NCBI RefSeq assembly: GCF_000224145.3
Contig: NC_020169.2
Span: forward strand, 4,971,555-5,035,554
From: Ciona intestinalis
Lineage: Eukaryota; Chordata; Ascidiacea; Phlebobranchia; Cionidae
Direction of reading: 5' to 3'
DNA length: 64,000 nucleotides
The notes under the pieces are model-generated. The model worked only from the letters and a program-made list of their open reading frames with translations, was not told the origin of the DNA and did not search any database. Positions 34,201 through 46,000 of the stretch are shown piece after piece. Each line of letters opens with the position of its first letter. The stretch's first letter is position 1. Both the position numbers and the translations under genes were made by a program.

Positions 34201-36167
34201 CAAGACAATTACACCTGAGGTTTTGGTGTCTGGTGAATATTACAATACTTATACAAACATCACATGGCGGTATCACACGGTGGCTTATTTTTTTTTATTA
34301 ATGGATAGAAAACAGGTTTTAAACTATTTACTATGCCAAGTGAAGCACTGCTACAATATTCTTAAATCGTACCTACTTTAACATTACAGTAATTTCAGGT
34401 TCTTAGTAAGTCTTACGTATATGTTGTTATTTTCAATATGAGAAGACACAAGTCACCTGGCTTGGCGGATTTAAAGTATGGAAACTTTTCCTCAATCCAC
34501 TGATATATTTGTCGTAAAGTCATTTTCCCTGTTGAGCTGCTGTTTATCGCGAATTGTATGAGAGCCATGTATGAATACGGGGGTCTACCTCGCTTCTCAG
34601 TTCTCTGTAACAAAACACTAATAATGTTTTAAATGTAAAGATAGAATGATAAATAGCCTGTTTAAGGTTTCTTAACATTGGAACTTTGGTTTGTATCACT
34701 TCTTTATCAAAAGTTTTGTGTAATTATGTTTTTACTCTAAAATTCCAGTCATAGGCACCGGACTTGGTTGGACAGGAAATGCAAGCCTACCCTGAATTTG
34801 TATACACTGTCACTGCATTAATCAATAATTAGTAAAGATTACAACCAATGAGAGATTTGTGTCATAGGAATTAACTGGTTATGGCTAATGACTTCCCTCT
34901 ATTTTAAAAAGTTAGAAGTCTTTAACTGTAGTTTTGAAATACAAAATAAACAACAGAACCTCATAAACTTTACGATCCCTTTCAATAGGAACGGGCATGA
35001 AATTGTTGACTCCCATTCTTCCCAACCATGTTATATTAGTGAGACTGTCGTCCACTGCTTGATCAACAAAATTAGCTTGTGATGAAAAACCTTGGATGTG
35101 GTATCTTGCATTGGGTGGCATTTGAACTCCAAGTTGGTTAGTAGCTTGAAAATGTGCGCTAGGTTGAGGTTGGGGCATGTTTTGACCTTAAAATAAGGTT
35201 AGGAATTAGATTTTTATATACATACACTTTAACTTACTGTTATAGCTATTTAACTGACTTTTTTAGATTACAAATATATATAGGCTATATAATATATATA
35301 TTATATATGTATATACGAAGGTATGGTATGATTGCAAAATATAAACATATTTATAAAATACGTTATTTTGAATTAAGGTTTTAAAAATAGATAAAAAATC
35401 TTTTATGCTCTACCAGAATGCACTGCGTTTGGTTGAATGGCTTGTTGGTAATAGTTGGGTGCATACGAATGTGCCTGCATTTCTGACATTGATCCATACG
35501 GATAAGTGAACTGGTTACATTGGCCAACATTTCCATGTGTTTGGTATTGTGACTGTGTTGTAAGGGGGACTTCGTTTAACACTGTTTGGTTATAAGGGTC
35601 CATGTTGCTCATTTGAACATTAGGCACAGAATGGTACATTGTTTTCATTGCTCCATGGTTCTGGTAGATACCCATGTTCTGAGATGTATCTACAAACTGA
35701 TGGCTTCCTGGTTCTTGCTTAATCATGACATTGCTCATTTGGGAACCTGGTGGACATTGTACAAACTGAGTGTTTAAAAAAGTTCCAAAATTTCCTTGTT
35801 GTGGATTTGAGGTTGCATTTGAAAGAATATTTTCGGATTTAATTTGAATATCATTTTCATAGGCAGAAGTTTGATTCCAAGGTTGGGAAGAAGTTAATTC
35901 TTGCTGTTCGTGCTTCACTGTGGTGGGTTGCTGTTCAGAAGAGAACATCGGGTTTGAGGGTAAATTTTGTGACAAATCCTCACTTGTAAGTTCAGCAACT
36001 TGTTCAGTTTTTGTAGCAGCTACTTCACTTTCAGGATCAATGGTTTTCATTGAAGCAGCATTAGTTTGTTTTAAAGAAGATAAAATACTTGGAAGTGGAT
36101 GCTTTCGTTGTAGTATTATCGGTCTACATGCCTTCGGCTTATGCTTTCCTTTGCAATTCTTAGCCAT
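31287..36167 (-). CDS. FOXM1: Forkhead transcription factor FOXM1
   Basis: Eleven exons: 35414-36167, 34960-35186, 34457-34604, 34042-34175, 33675-33821, 33394-33509, 33151-33230, 32866-32945, 32499-32594, 31839-32314, 31287-31779 (2751 nt, 916 aa, phases continuous). The N-terminus has '[13 protein letters not shown]' like the start of FOXM1. Exon 2 has '[11 protein letters not shown]', matching the conserved 'SNIQWLRKM' block. Exons 3-4 encode the forkhead (about 333-425: '[16 protein letters not shown]', '[16 protein letters not shown]', 'SYWTLR'). Exon 5 has '[18 protein letters not shown]', and the C-terminus has '[11 protein letters not shown]...LSWSNFSHL', like the FOXM1 transactivation end. 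It is a nuclear activator of G2/M genes. A KEN motif lies at about 763-765. Longer than human (about 763-801 aa). The start at 36165-36167 is the first ATG; the frame is open 12 codons further without one. Divergent from HEI10. Confidence 0.95.
33045..33125. repeat. SINE-like element, 5'-part fragment
   Basis: 'TTCCATATAGGTGAGATCC' followed by 'GACCAGAGTTGGTCTATTACCC' and 'CAACACCTAGA' matches the 'TTCTATGTGGGTAAGGTCC...CCAGAGTTGGCCCATTACCC' block seen in several copies here. In a FOXM1 intron. Confidence 0.5.
33306..33375. repeat. SINE-like element, 5'-part fragment
   Basis: 'TTCTACATGGGTAAAATCCT' then 'CTGAGATTCAGGCCAGAATTGG': the same family block as at 33045, same orientation, about 200 bp away in the next FOXM1 intron. 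Confidence 0.5.
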
Positions 36168-37191
36168 GTTGAAAGAAAGCAAGAAACTCTGTTTCTCATT
36201 CAAGGTTTTTAGTATTTTTGAATCCGAACCATTGACCCAAATAGAAACTTTCGACTTTTTATTTTTACATACACCAGAATTATTGTATCATTTCGAATCA
36301 ATCATTTAACAAAAAATATACAAAACCGGTAATAACTACTTTCGCCATTTGCTATTAAGAAATATACCCAAACAGATCTATAAAGTGGGCCTTTTAGAAA
36401 AAGTTTATAACTTTAATGTGTCTTAGGTAGAAAGTTTTGATACATAACATGTTTATCAACACGGAATTAGGTTAAGGTATAGTCAACCTATTTCCTCTAT
36501 GAAGCAAATTTAGAGTAAACTGAAAACGTAACAGACTTTTAAAATAAATTTATCCATAAATGTAGCTGAATTATATTTATTAGTTTAATCTGGGGAATTC
36601 TTAAGCAGGCTCTTACTACACAGTTGTGTTATTTTATAACCGGTCATATAAGATTCACTCTACTGTAGCAGTAAAAACAACAACGATCATCGGGACCTTC
36701 TGCTCTCCAAAATCACTTAAGTTTGTTCAAATTCGGTGCTACTTTCGCGATCAGCCAATCAGAGGACAGTATTTTTAAGGTTGTGGTGCGTCATGATAAT
36801 GAACATTCGTCAGCAGATTTATAAAATTTGGGTACGTGGTTTGGTTATTGGTCATACGAATCCAATGTACGGCAATGTACAAGTCGATTTTGCATTGTAC
36901 TAATTTCTTTGAAAATCTCACGTCAAAAAGCCAGAACACGTTGAGTCTTAAAAAGGTATATGATTTCTATATTAAATAAAATTCAAATATGAAGCCCATT
37001 GTTACGTCACCATTGAAATATTTCGCCGAAGAAATCTTTGAAAATTTTACGCTTTTCTCATTATTTTTAAAGTTATAAAGGCAAATAAGTGGGTAAGTTT
37101 TGTTGATATATCGCCTTCCTTAATAGTACTGTTGGAGATATCGTCTTCTTGGCTTTCTTAATTTAATTTGACTATAAGAACCGTCGAAATA
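36168..37191. promoter_or_regulatory. Divergent FOXM1 / HEI10 upstream region with E2F-like and CCAAT motifs
   Basis: About 1 kb between the start codons of FOXM1 (-) and CCNB1IP1 (+). Inside about 30 bp lie a TTCAAA (36726-36731, reverse of the CHR core TTTGAA), a TTTCGCG (36743-36749, E2F-like) and a CCAAT box (CCAATC at 36755-36760). In vertebrates such combinations drive late cell-cycle expression. Here it is a motif observation only. No TATA box was found. Confidence 0.35.
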
Positions 37192-38813
37192 ATGGATTCA
37201 CAAGTCGTTTGTAATTATCGTAATTGCCGAAAAGTTTTAGTGACCGGCAAAGCTTGGGTTACGTCTTGCTCTCACATGTTCTGCCATGACGACGGAGAAA
37301 GATTACGCGGTAAATACTTTACCTTTAATCTATTTCATCTACTAATCAGTTAATTACCTATAACGATAATACCTTGCATAAACGCCACAAAGCGTGGTCT
37401 GTACAAATGCTAAACAATCTTCTTTTACTTGGTGTACTTGCTTTGCTATGTCCTAACTAATCAGATGTGATTCATATTAGCATATATATATTTACTTCAC
37501 TGAAGGATAATAACCACGTTGCTCCTATATTCCCGACAGCAGTTCAAGATAGAAAATGCCCCGTTTGCAGCACACAACTAGCTGGGAAGTTTGATCTCGT
37601 CCAAGTCGACATAAACCCTTCAGAATCTTACAAATCAATGGCGCTATGCGGCCAGAAACCGGAAGTTATATTAGACATATGTACGCGTGCAATCGCTTTC
37701 TGGATGTTTCAAGTACGCCAGGAAAAGCTTTATAAAGTAAATATATTGTTGTAGTCTTAAAGTTCGTGTATATTTATATCAGAATGTGAAACTATGCCAT
37801 TCTGCTTTCAGGAATACGAGTCTAAGAAGTTACGCGAAAAATACACTAAAATCGAGCAGTATTCGAATAAGCTTGTATCAAACTGGAAAATTCAATCCAA
37901 AGGTCTCAACGCAGAGTTGCAGAGAACCAAGGCTGAGTTCAAAGAGTTACAGAAGCAATATACCGAGGTAGGAAGAAAAGTATGGGTTGCATTCAGACCG
38001 CTTGTTCTATTTTCTGACTAACATTACCTTCTCTGTAATGGTGACATATACTGGCACATAAACCGCCACTTTAGGTATTTATTTATATCCAAAAATTGCG
38101 ATGGAAGAGAAAAGTAAAGAAACCGCAAATATATATTACTTTTCCCAGGCGAACTCTTTACTTCGAGAAAAAACGCGAGAGTTGCAAAAACTGCAGGTGT
38201 CGTACAGCGCACAAAAGCGAACGTCCATCCCTGCTCCTGAACAACGCCATAATCATCATATAACTTCCTCGCATTCTGCGCTATGGCCAGATGTTGAAAT
38301 GCATGAACGACCTACACCCAAACGATCGTCATCTGTACTCGACGATTTCGTAATGCATTTCGGTATGTTGTATATATTATATAGATACGCATGCTACCTG
38401 TATGTGCAAATTGCAGAAGTTTACTCTTGTTTTACTACTAAAACTTTTATGTGACATGGAACCGTTTATTCAAATAAATCAGTTGCACAATCCCGTACTA
38501 TAGAAAGCTGGTGTTTCACATACACTAACGGTATAACACCTCACAACTGGTCTTTATATTAACATGCAGGAGATAGACCAGTTACGCCACCAGAACGCGA
38601 TACAGCAGCCGGAGGATTCAACGCAGAAGAATTTTGTTTCAATGCATCTCATCCGCCTTCGCCTTTCGTTCATTTTAATCAAGCGATGTCGGTGCAAAAG
38701 AACTCAATAAAAGGTAGGCTATATAGGCTTTTGCATGTTTCGTTCTGTTGTTTTTTTTTCGCTAAATGCGGTTTGTGCGTTTAGGAGATGGTTTTCCAAG
38801 AAAATTGTTCTGA
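37192..38813 (+). CDS. CCNB1IP1: CCNB1IP1 (HEI10), RING E3 ligase of meiotic crossover
   Basis: Six exons: 37192-37309, 37540-37736, 37812-37967, 38149-38362, 38570-38713, 38785-38813 (858 nt, 285 aa; human 277 aa). An N-terminal RING-type zinc finger has Cys7, Cys12, Cys26, His28, Cys31, Cys46 and Cys49 ('CNYRNCRK', 'SCSHMFC', 'CPVC'). The conserved 'PSESYKSMALCG.KPE(V)ILDI..RA(I)AFW.(F)Q(V)RQEKLYKEY' follows at about residues 62-110. Then comes a coiled coil (about 105-185) and a low-complexity C-terminus. HEI10 is a SUMO/ubiquitin E3 that accumulates at crossover-designated sites on the synaptonemal complex; it was first described as a cyclin-B-interacting protein. The start ATG is the first in the exon, and the short last exon ends with TGA at 38811-38813. 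Divergent from FOXM1 and convergent with SBF. Confidence 0.93.
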
Positions 38814-40043
38814 CGAATCGAAAGTGAGTTTCTAATGATACACACACCGCTGAGCGAAGAAAAAGCTACGGAAACGCACCGAATACGCCCATATTTAATT
38901 TCTATAACCTTTTAGTGGATCGCAGTTTTTTGTTGAAATCGTAATTGTTATATCGCATTGTAAGCGAAATTGTACTATAACCAACTGCGCGTTTAGGTAG
39001 TCCAACGAATGTAGGCTATTTAAAAAGCCTGGGTACCTCTGCGTACCATGCTTCCTTATGCTACGAGCTTACAGCGAGGATATGCATGCTGAAAACGAAG
39101 TTTCAGGCTTATACAAAACAAGCCATTGGTATGCCTATGAAACAAAGGCAGTCTGGTATTGAAAGAGATATATAGGACTGCAACATGCAATGCTCTTACA
39201 TCTGAGGTAGGCCTGGAATGTAACTGTATCAGAAAGGAAGGTTTGCTTACTAGAGGAATTTATTAGCAAGTTGCTATTGCAGCAAGCATTTTAAAACTTT
39301 AAGCGAAGTACACCAAGCATATTCGGGCAGTTATTCACTGTAAAACGTTCATACATGTATATATTAATATCAACCCCATACCTAACAAAAAGCAATGTCA
39401 ACTAACGTAATTAAGTAACATGGGAGAATATGTAGCTCCATCAATGGCTCTGGTTCTCATTATTGCAGCAATTCAAGCAGCACAGATTTTGTTTGCATAT
39501 TCTCCATGACAAAAGACAGCAATATGCCTTTGTGTTCGACAAAGTTCCAAGACCATTTAAATTAAGGACAATATTTGGCGCAAATTCCAGCCAGGCATCA
39601 AAAAGTTAAAAGGTGAATAATAAATAAAGTACTAAAAGTGTAGGAAGACCAGTGAAACAGAGACATCAACTTTGGAAAAGGGCAAAAGGTTTTAAAACAA
39701 CATTTTTCAAAAATTAGAATGTATACCATAATAGGACAGTGAGCTTTTACAAAACTAGGACTGTACCTTCAGGAAATGTGCTTGTGTGTGTACGTGTTAA
39801 CATTCTTTAAGTGTAATGTAATCAAACTCACATGTATAACAGATTCACCCAATTAACACTGTATCGCAAATAAAGGAAAGAAATAAAAGTCCTCAATTAT
39901 TTCCTATTTGATTAAAATCCCATGTCTGTAGTGCGTCAGGTGCACCAACTCATATTCCCACGGGAGGTAGGCAAGATAAAATCGCTTGGAGATCACTTCA
40001 GGGAGAAACAGGATCACAGTGATGAGGAGGCAGAGTAAGAAGA
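38814..40043. other. Convergent 3' region between HEI10 (+) and SBF (-)
   Basis: About 1.2 kb without a supported gene. It should contain both 3' UTRs; AATAAA-like hexamers occur on the plus strand near 39868-39890. 'ATGGGAGAATATGTAG' (about 39420) and 'TGCATATTCTCCATG' (about 39496) form a loose inverted pair. Confidence 0.45.
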
Positions 40044-43000
40044 TCAAAGAGCAGATTGGAGATTGTCGACCCAATCTTTTGCCGCTTGTTCATTCTCAGC
40101 AATAAAGTGATATTGTCTTTTGGACAGTTTTACCTACAAGTACAAAATAAATTTGTAACTATAATACTTTTATACATGACATAATTGGTATACTCCTATA
40201 CTTATCTATTATAATTTGTAGTTGGTATATTCACATAACTCCTATACTCCCATTTGTAGCTAGTACAGTCCTATACTTGTTTGTAGTTGCTATAATCATA
40301 TACAATGTTAGGGCATGCTAAAGTAAAATCCCTTACCTCAAATAGAGCTTTACCACTGGCACCTTTCGGCGCACCTGATAAAGGTTGATCCATTAGTTGA
40401 ACTGATTCAAGTTCTTTCAGGTCAATAATGCCCTTGCAAATATTGTCGCCTCTGTTCTCATATTGCCGCAACTAAAACATATTAGGTTTCAAAATTTAAA
40501 ATAAGTAATATATTTATGTTGTGAATTAGTTTGTGAAGAAAAGTGAAATTTTATTTGGTACTTGTTAAAATCAAGAGCTGGTAATTATTAAAATCACGTT
40601 TAGAAAAGGTGTAAAATTATGTGTTCAAAGCATCTATTACACCCCACAGCACTATATCTCCATAATGTGAAAGACCTAAGTGTAAATTATAAATCTTACT
40701 TCATGTTTAGTTGTATCGAGCACAAAGAACCTTGGTTTCCATCCTCTCATGTAAGCTCCTTGCTTCCATAGTGATCCCTCATATGTACGAACCTGTAAAC
40801 AGGAATTGATTTTTAACAACTATTTTGCTTTTATATACTTGACCAGTAAAAGTAACATCTAAATTATTAATTACTTTAAAGGAAAGACTGGAGACAGAAA
40901 TTTGTTCTGGTGGCTACAATAACTGATTTAATACAGATATATGATGATGAATCTAATTAAAAAAAAACAGTTAATAAACAGAAAAACAAGCACTGCAGAA
41001 CAAAATAATAAACACTTCAGGCACCTACATTAAGCAGCCTTCAAAAAATATATGATAATGAAACATTTTGAAAAGAACTCATTTATAAACAGATGATTTA
41101 TCTTATATTTTCCCACTCACTTCTGGTTTGCTTGAGGTTTGGAACTGGTCATACAGAGAAGTCGTGTCCATTGTATCATTGACAGAGTTGATCAAAATCT
41201 CAGGTGGATTGGTCCAGTTTTCCGAGCTAACACTTTCCTCTCTGATAGCTGATCTCTATACAAACATGAATATTTCTATAAAAAACTCGAAAAGATAAAA
41301 AAAACAAAAAACACAGCAACTGACAAATCCACACGCAAGTCCAACTGAGGCTTCAAAAATCAGAAACGAAAGAAATTTTTGAAAGAAATTGTTTAGTGAT
41401 TTGTTGGTGAGTGAAACGTATTGGGTTGCATGGCTGATCATTAGCTACCCTGATATAAGGTGAAGATGATGTGAATGAAGTGATAGCTACAGACACACTT
41501 CGCATTCGTTGAGGCAACAGTTGTTGGGAATGTAGGAAGTCCATAGCCTGGTTGTTTATCAGATACAAGGAGATTATTTATTGTAAAAATTGGAAAAGTG
41601 GAATAAATTTAAAAAGATTGGAATTATAATGGAAAAAAAGGAAAGGGTGGTAATATTAAAAATAAAATAAAAAAAGGTTGCAAAAAAGGGTAAACCATGT
41701 TTATACGAAGCAGTAGGTAAAAGCCTTGAAACTTTTGAATCCATTCTTCAAGGTAAAAAAAGTAATTTGCAAGAAAGTAATCAATAATTAATTTGTTAAA
41801 CTCATAAGATATCGTGTAAACAGGTTATGGAGCACTGATTAAAGTTAAATAATATTTTTGAGAGTTTCGCTAGAAGTTAACAACAACAATTTTCCAATTA
41901 AAAATTGTAAACTGCATAAAAAAACGATTCATTTGCTTTTACTATATTTTATATTTTTAGAATTATATTTTATCCATAACTACTAAAATACGTAAAAGTT
42001 AAAAATTCGTTTGCTTTATTTATTTTTTATATTTTTAGAATTATATTTTATCCATAACTACTAAAATACGTAAAAGTTAAATTAATAGAATTTTTAACAG
42101 GTTTGAACCTGTTTGAAGCATGTCTAAAATATTAATTTAATATTTGCAAGAAGTTAACAAGAGCAATTTTTCAATTTGAAAACAACTTTATGAATAAAAG
42201 TTACTTAGCTTTTATAATTCTACAAAATTTAATGATTATATTTCATCCATAACTATTAAAATACTGAAAAGTTAAAAATGATGAAATTTTTATAAAACAG
42301 GTTTGAACTGTTTAAAGAAAATGTAAAATATCCATTTAACATTTGAAGGAAGTTAACAAAAGTAATTTTTCAATTTGAAAACAGCTATATGAATAAAAGT
42401 TACTTAGCTTTTATAATTCTACTGAAAAGTTAAAAATGATGGAATTTTTATGAAACAGGTTTTAACTGTTTGAAGAATATGTTAGTATGGTTAAGCATGT
42501 AGGTGAGTTAGGTAACTTAGAATGGATGACAGGTATGACACAGGTGGTTTACATTGTTTGAGGCTGGGAAATAAACAAAGTAAAATGCTGTTATAGACTT
42601 ACAGACACCACCATTCGACGTTTAGGTTGGGGAAGGTTCTTAAATGAAATGCAAAGTTTAAATGAAAGCAAAACTTTACTAATACTACTTATGTGCATTT
42701 GTTTGGATAAATAACACACATTTTTTGGATAAATAATATTTTGCTAATTTGGGTAAAATATTTTTGGGCCTTTAGAACTAGACAATGCTATTTTAAACAT
42801 ATGTGACACTGTAAGGGGTCAGGAAGAGTAAGGTTCTTTATTGAAATGTAAAAGTTTGAATAGGAACTGAAACACTTTGCCAGCATTATTTATATGCAGT
42901 TAAATTTTTGGATAACTACTATTTTTATTCTCGGGAAGCTCATAGAATTAGATATTTTACATCATTTTTAGGTGTTTTTTTTAAAGCATAGACAACACTG

Positions 43001-46000
43001 TTAGAGCAATTAAACCAACTACTGTAAAAATAAGATTACTGAAATATATGAAAAATGTTTATACTGTTTTAACAATTGACCATTTAACTGAGCTTATATA
43101 CAATTAGTTTTATCCATATTAGCTAAATGTGGAATAGCAACGTGTATACAATGTAGTTATATGAAGATGGTATTAGATTACTAACAATGTAATAAGCTTT
43201 TGTGAAACCTAGGATGCTACAGTCAATGCATCTCAAATACAGTTAAATAAGAGAATGAATGTTATTTATATGAAATATCTTGGATTTCCAAAGATAGTTT
43301 TGGTATGATTTATATAAAGTATTAAAAAAAACATTGTATGTGGAACCTGTCACGAAATAAGCTATAACAAGCAAACAAATATTAACAAAACAAACTACTT
43401 AACATGGTTCAAACCCCGTTATAAAGTCAGGAGTGTTATTGGTAAAAAGCTGTAAAAAAATGACACAATTCCAATTACTTAAAAAACTTGGCCAAACCTA
43501 TTAAAAATGCTAATAACGAATTTTTATTGAGGCATATACGTACCATATATAACTAATACACACATTCTTATCCACACATAGACACACACATACACAAGCC
43601 CCACCTTATGAATAACATTGACTGTTGTTAGTTTGTGCAACGCTCGAACTTCACTTCGTGCTTGCTTTGTGTGTTCAGGAACATTCTTCTAATAAATCAA
43701 GTCTCACGTAAGTTGGCTAATATTTAATTAACAAGACAAGATCAAGATAAAGTTCTTAGTAAAGGGAGAATGCAAACAAAGCAACATGAACAAATTTACA
43801 AAGCTTATAACAAGTTTAAATATGATTGAGATTGAGATAAAAGAACAGACAGCCTTGAACGAGGTTTCAATTAAGTAAAGATAGGAGTAATATTAATAAA
43901 GCAAGATGTGACACTTAGATTTGACTATTTAAACATCTCATGTCTGCACCATTATGAGATCAGTTAAACAAAATATGGCTCGTTGTTTGTCTACTAGGTG
44001 TAGCGACCACATTTCCAATTAAACGTAAATATGTTTTTAACTGTGATTGTGTTGCAATAACTGTTGTTTTGTCTCCATATCCTGTCTTTCCGTTTTTGTT
44101 TTTTTTTAATCTTGGTAATAAAATATTAATCTTTTAATCCCCCTAATCGAGAAGATAAATAAATATTATCATTATAATATTATAACAGTCAAAAAAGTCA
44201 TGGTTAACGTACTCGCTTAGGAGTTGAAGTGTTTATCGCCTTCCAAGTTGAATTCCATGAATCGACGGGAACCCCAAGCTCTGTTTGTAATCGATCAATC
44301 TGGCTCAGTAGCATTCTGTTGGGATTTAAAAATTGAAAAAAAAATGCCTGGGTAGAACTCTATAATTTAGTAAGAGAAACAGCATTTTCTTTACAACCTC
44401 CCGACTGTTTATTTGGATCAAATAACTTACAAAAAACACGATTTCTTCCAAACTATTAAAACACCTAGCAGCAATAACATATATAAAAGTAATATTTCAA
44501 CACAAAACGAATCCAAAGACTTGTGTGTGTTTATTCTTTAAGTTTTCAAAATAGTTAGTAGTTTAGTACCACCAACTTACTTGATAGTGTCCGGTTGAGC
44601 ATCGGCAATGTTGTCATAGCAACCATTGACCACCCGCCTACCAGTGACACCTCCCCATACTTCACTTGTCTGTGGGGGAATAGGAAGTATTATGGAAATA
44701 AAATGTTATGTGATGGTTGGAAAATACAAATATTAAAGATACAATTGATAAAAGATTGTTGTAAAGTTGTAAACTGTGGGGAAATAAGTAAAATGTTCTT
44801 TGTTACTAATACATGGTAATTTTTTTTTCAAAATAAGTATGAAAAAACATTTAAAAAAAGCTTCATTTTTTTTACAATACCTCAGTAGCTTCTTGTTCAT
44901 TATGACTTGTACCGGAAGTTAATTCACCAAGCGATCCATCAAATGGTGGTCCTTCACCTAATGCTTCACGTATGTAGTATGGCCATAGTTTTAACCGACA
45001 CATGGAGTGTATTGGACGCAAAACCTACAAATTGACAGCGTTTAAAGATAGAATATTATGGTTTTTTAGTAATTTATTTGGTTTCGAAAAAAAAACAGAT
45101 TTGTACTTTTAAACAACAAAGAATTTGTTTTTAAAATTAAATATAACAGGTAATGTGAATAGTAAAATAACATAATAAAATAAAAATTAATAATAAAACT
45201 ACAAACTCCATTTTCTTTATTAACTCTTTCCAAATAGTACCTACACTTTGATAACTCTTAACACATGCAGATTATTTTTAACATTACACTTTACAGTTAC
45301 TTCTAAACACTCACCTGAGACGATAGATGTTGTGGCGAATAAAACGTATTAAGAAACAGATGTGATTTCCTATGAGCTGCATCAATGTAATCCCACAGTG
45401 ACTTGTATGGCCGGAGTGTGTTGAAACTTGGTGACGCTGTGTTATAAATGAACATGTTAATATTTTGCTACAACCTCTGATGTGTAATAAAATGTAATTT
45501 AAAGCAATATTATTTTCAAATATTTTGCAATAAAATTGGTTTTAAAATTAATACAAAACGGTGTGTAAATACTCAGTAAAAATAATAACCCACATTATCA
45601 ACAAGGAGAGTTTTTTGGACAAATTGGGATGTTATGGATACTGGGAAAGCTTAAACCCCACATGTCCCCTGGCTTGCCCCACCGCAGAAACTTACTTAAA
45701 TATACAATCTAATGAAAGATATCTATAGATCATTACAAATTCTAAAACAATTTCTTCCACAAAAACATTCTCAACCCACATAAGCAATTACCTGGAGGAG
45801 ATGTTGAACTAGATGAAGCCAAAGAGTTCTTTCCTGGTGATCGACCAGTAACCTTCTTCTCAAACAAGATACCAGCTTCTAACCTCTCATAGTCAGAGTC
45901 CAGTAGAAAAGTGGTAAACCGGTTTGACATTGAATGGTAAGCTATAAGTTCTAAGTATGTGGTGTTGAACTCAAAGGATATCGGGAACTGGTTGATCAAC

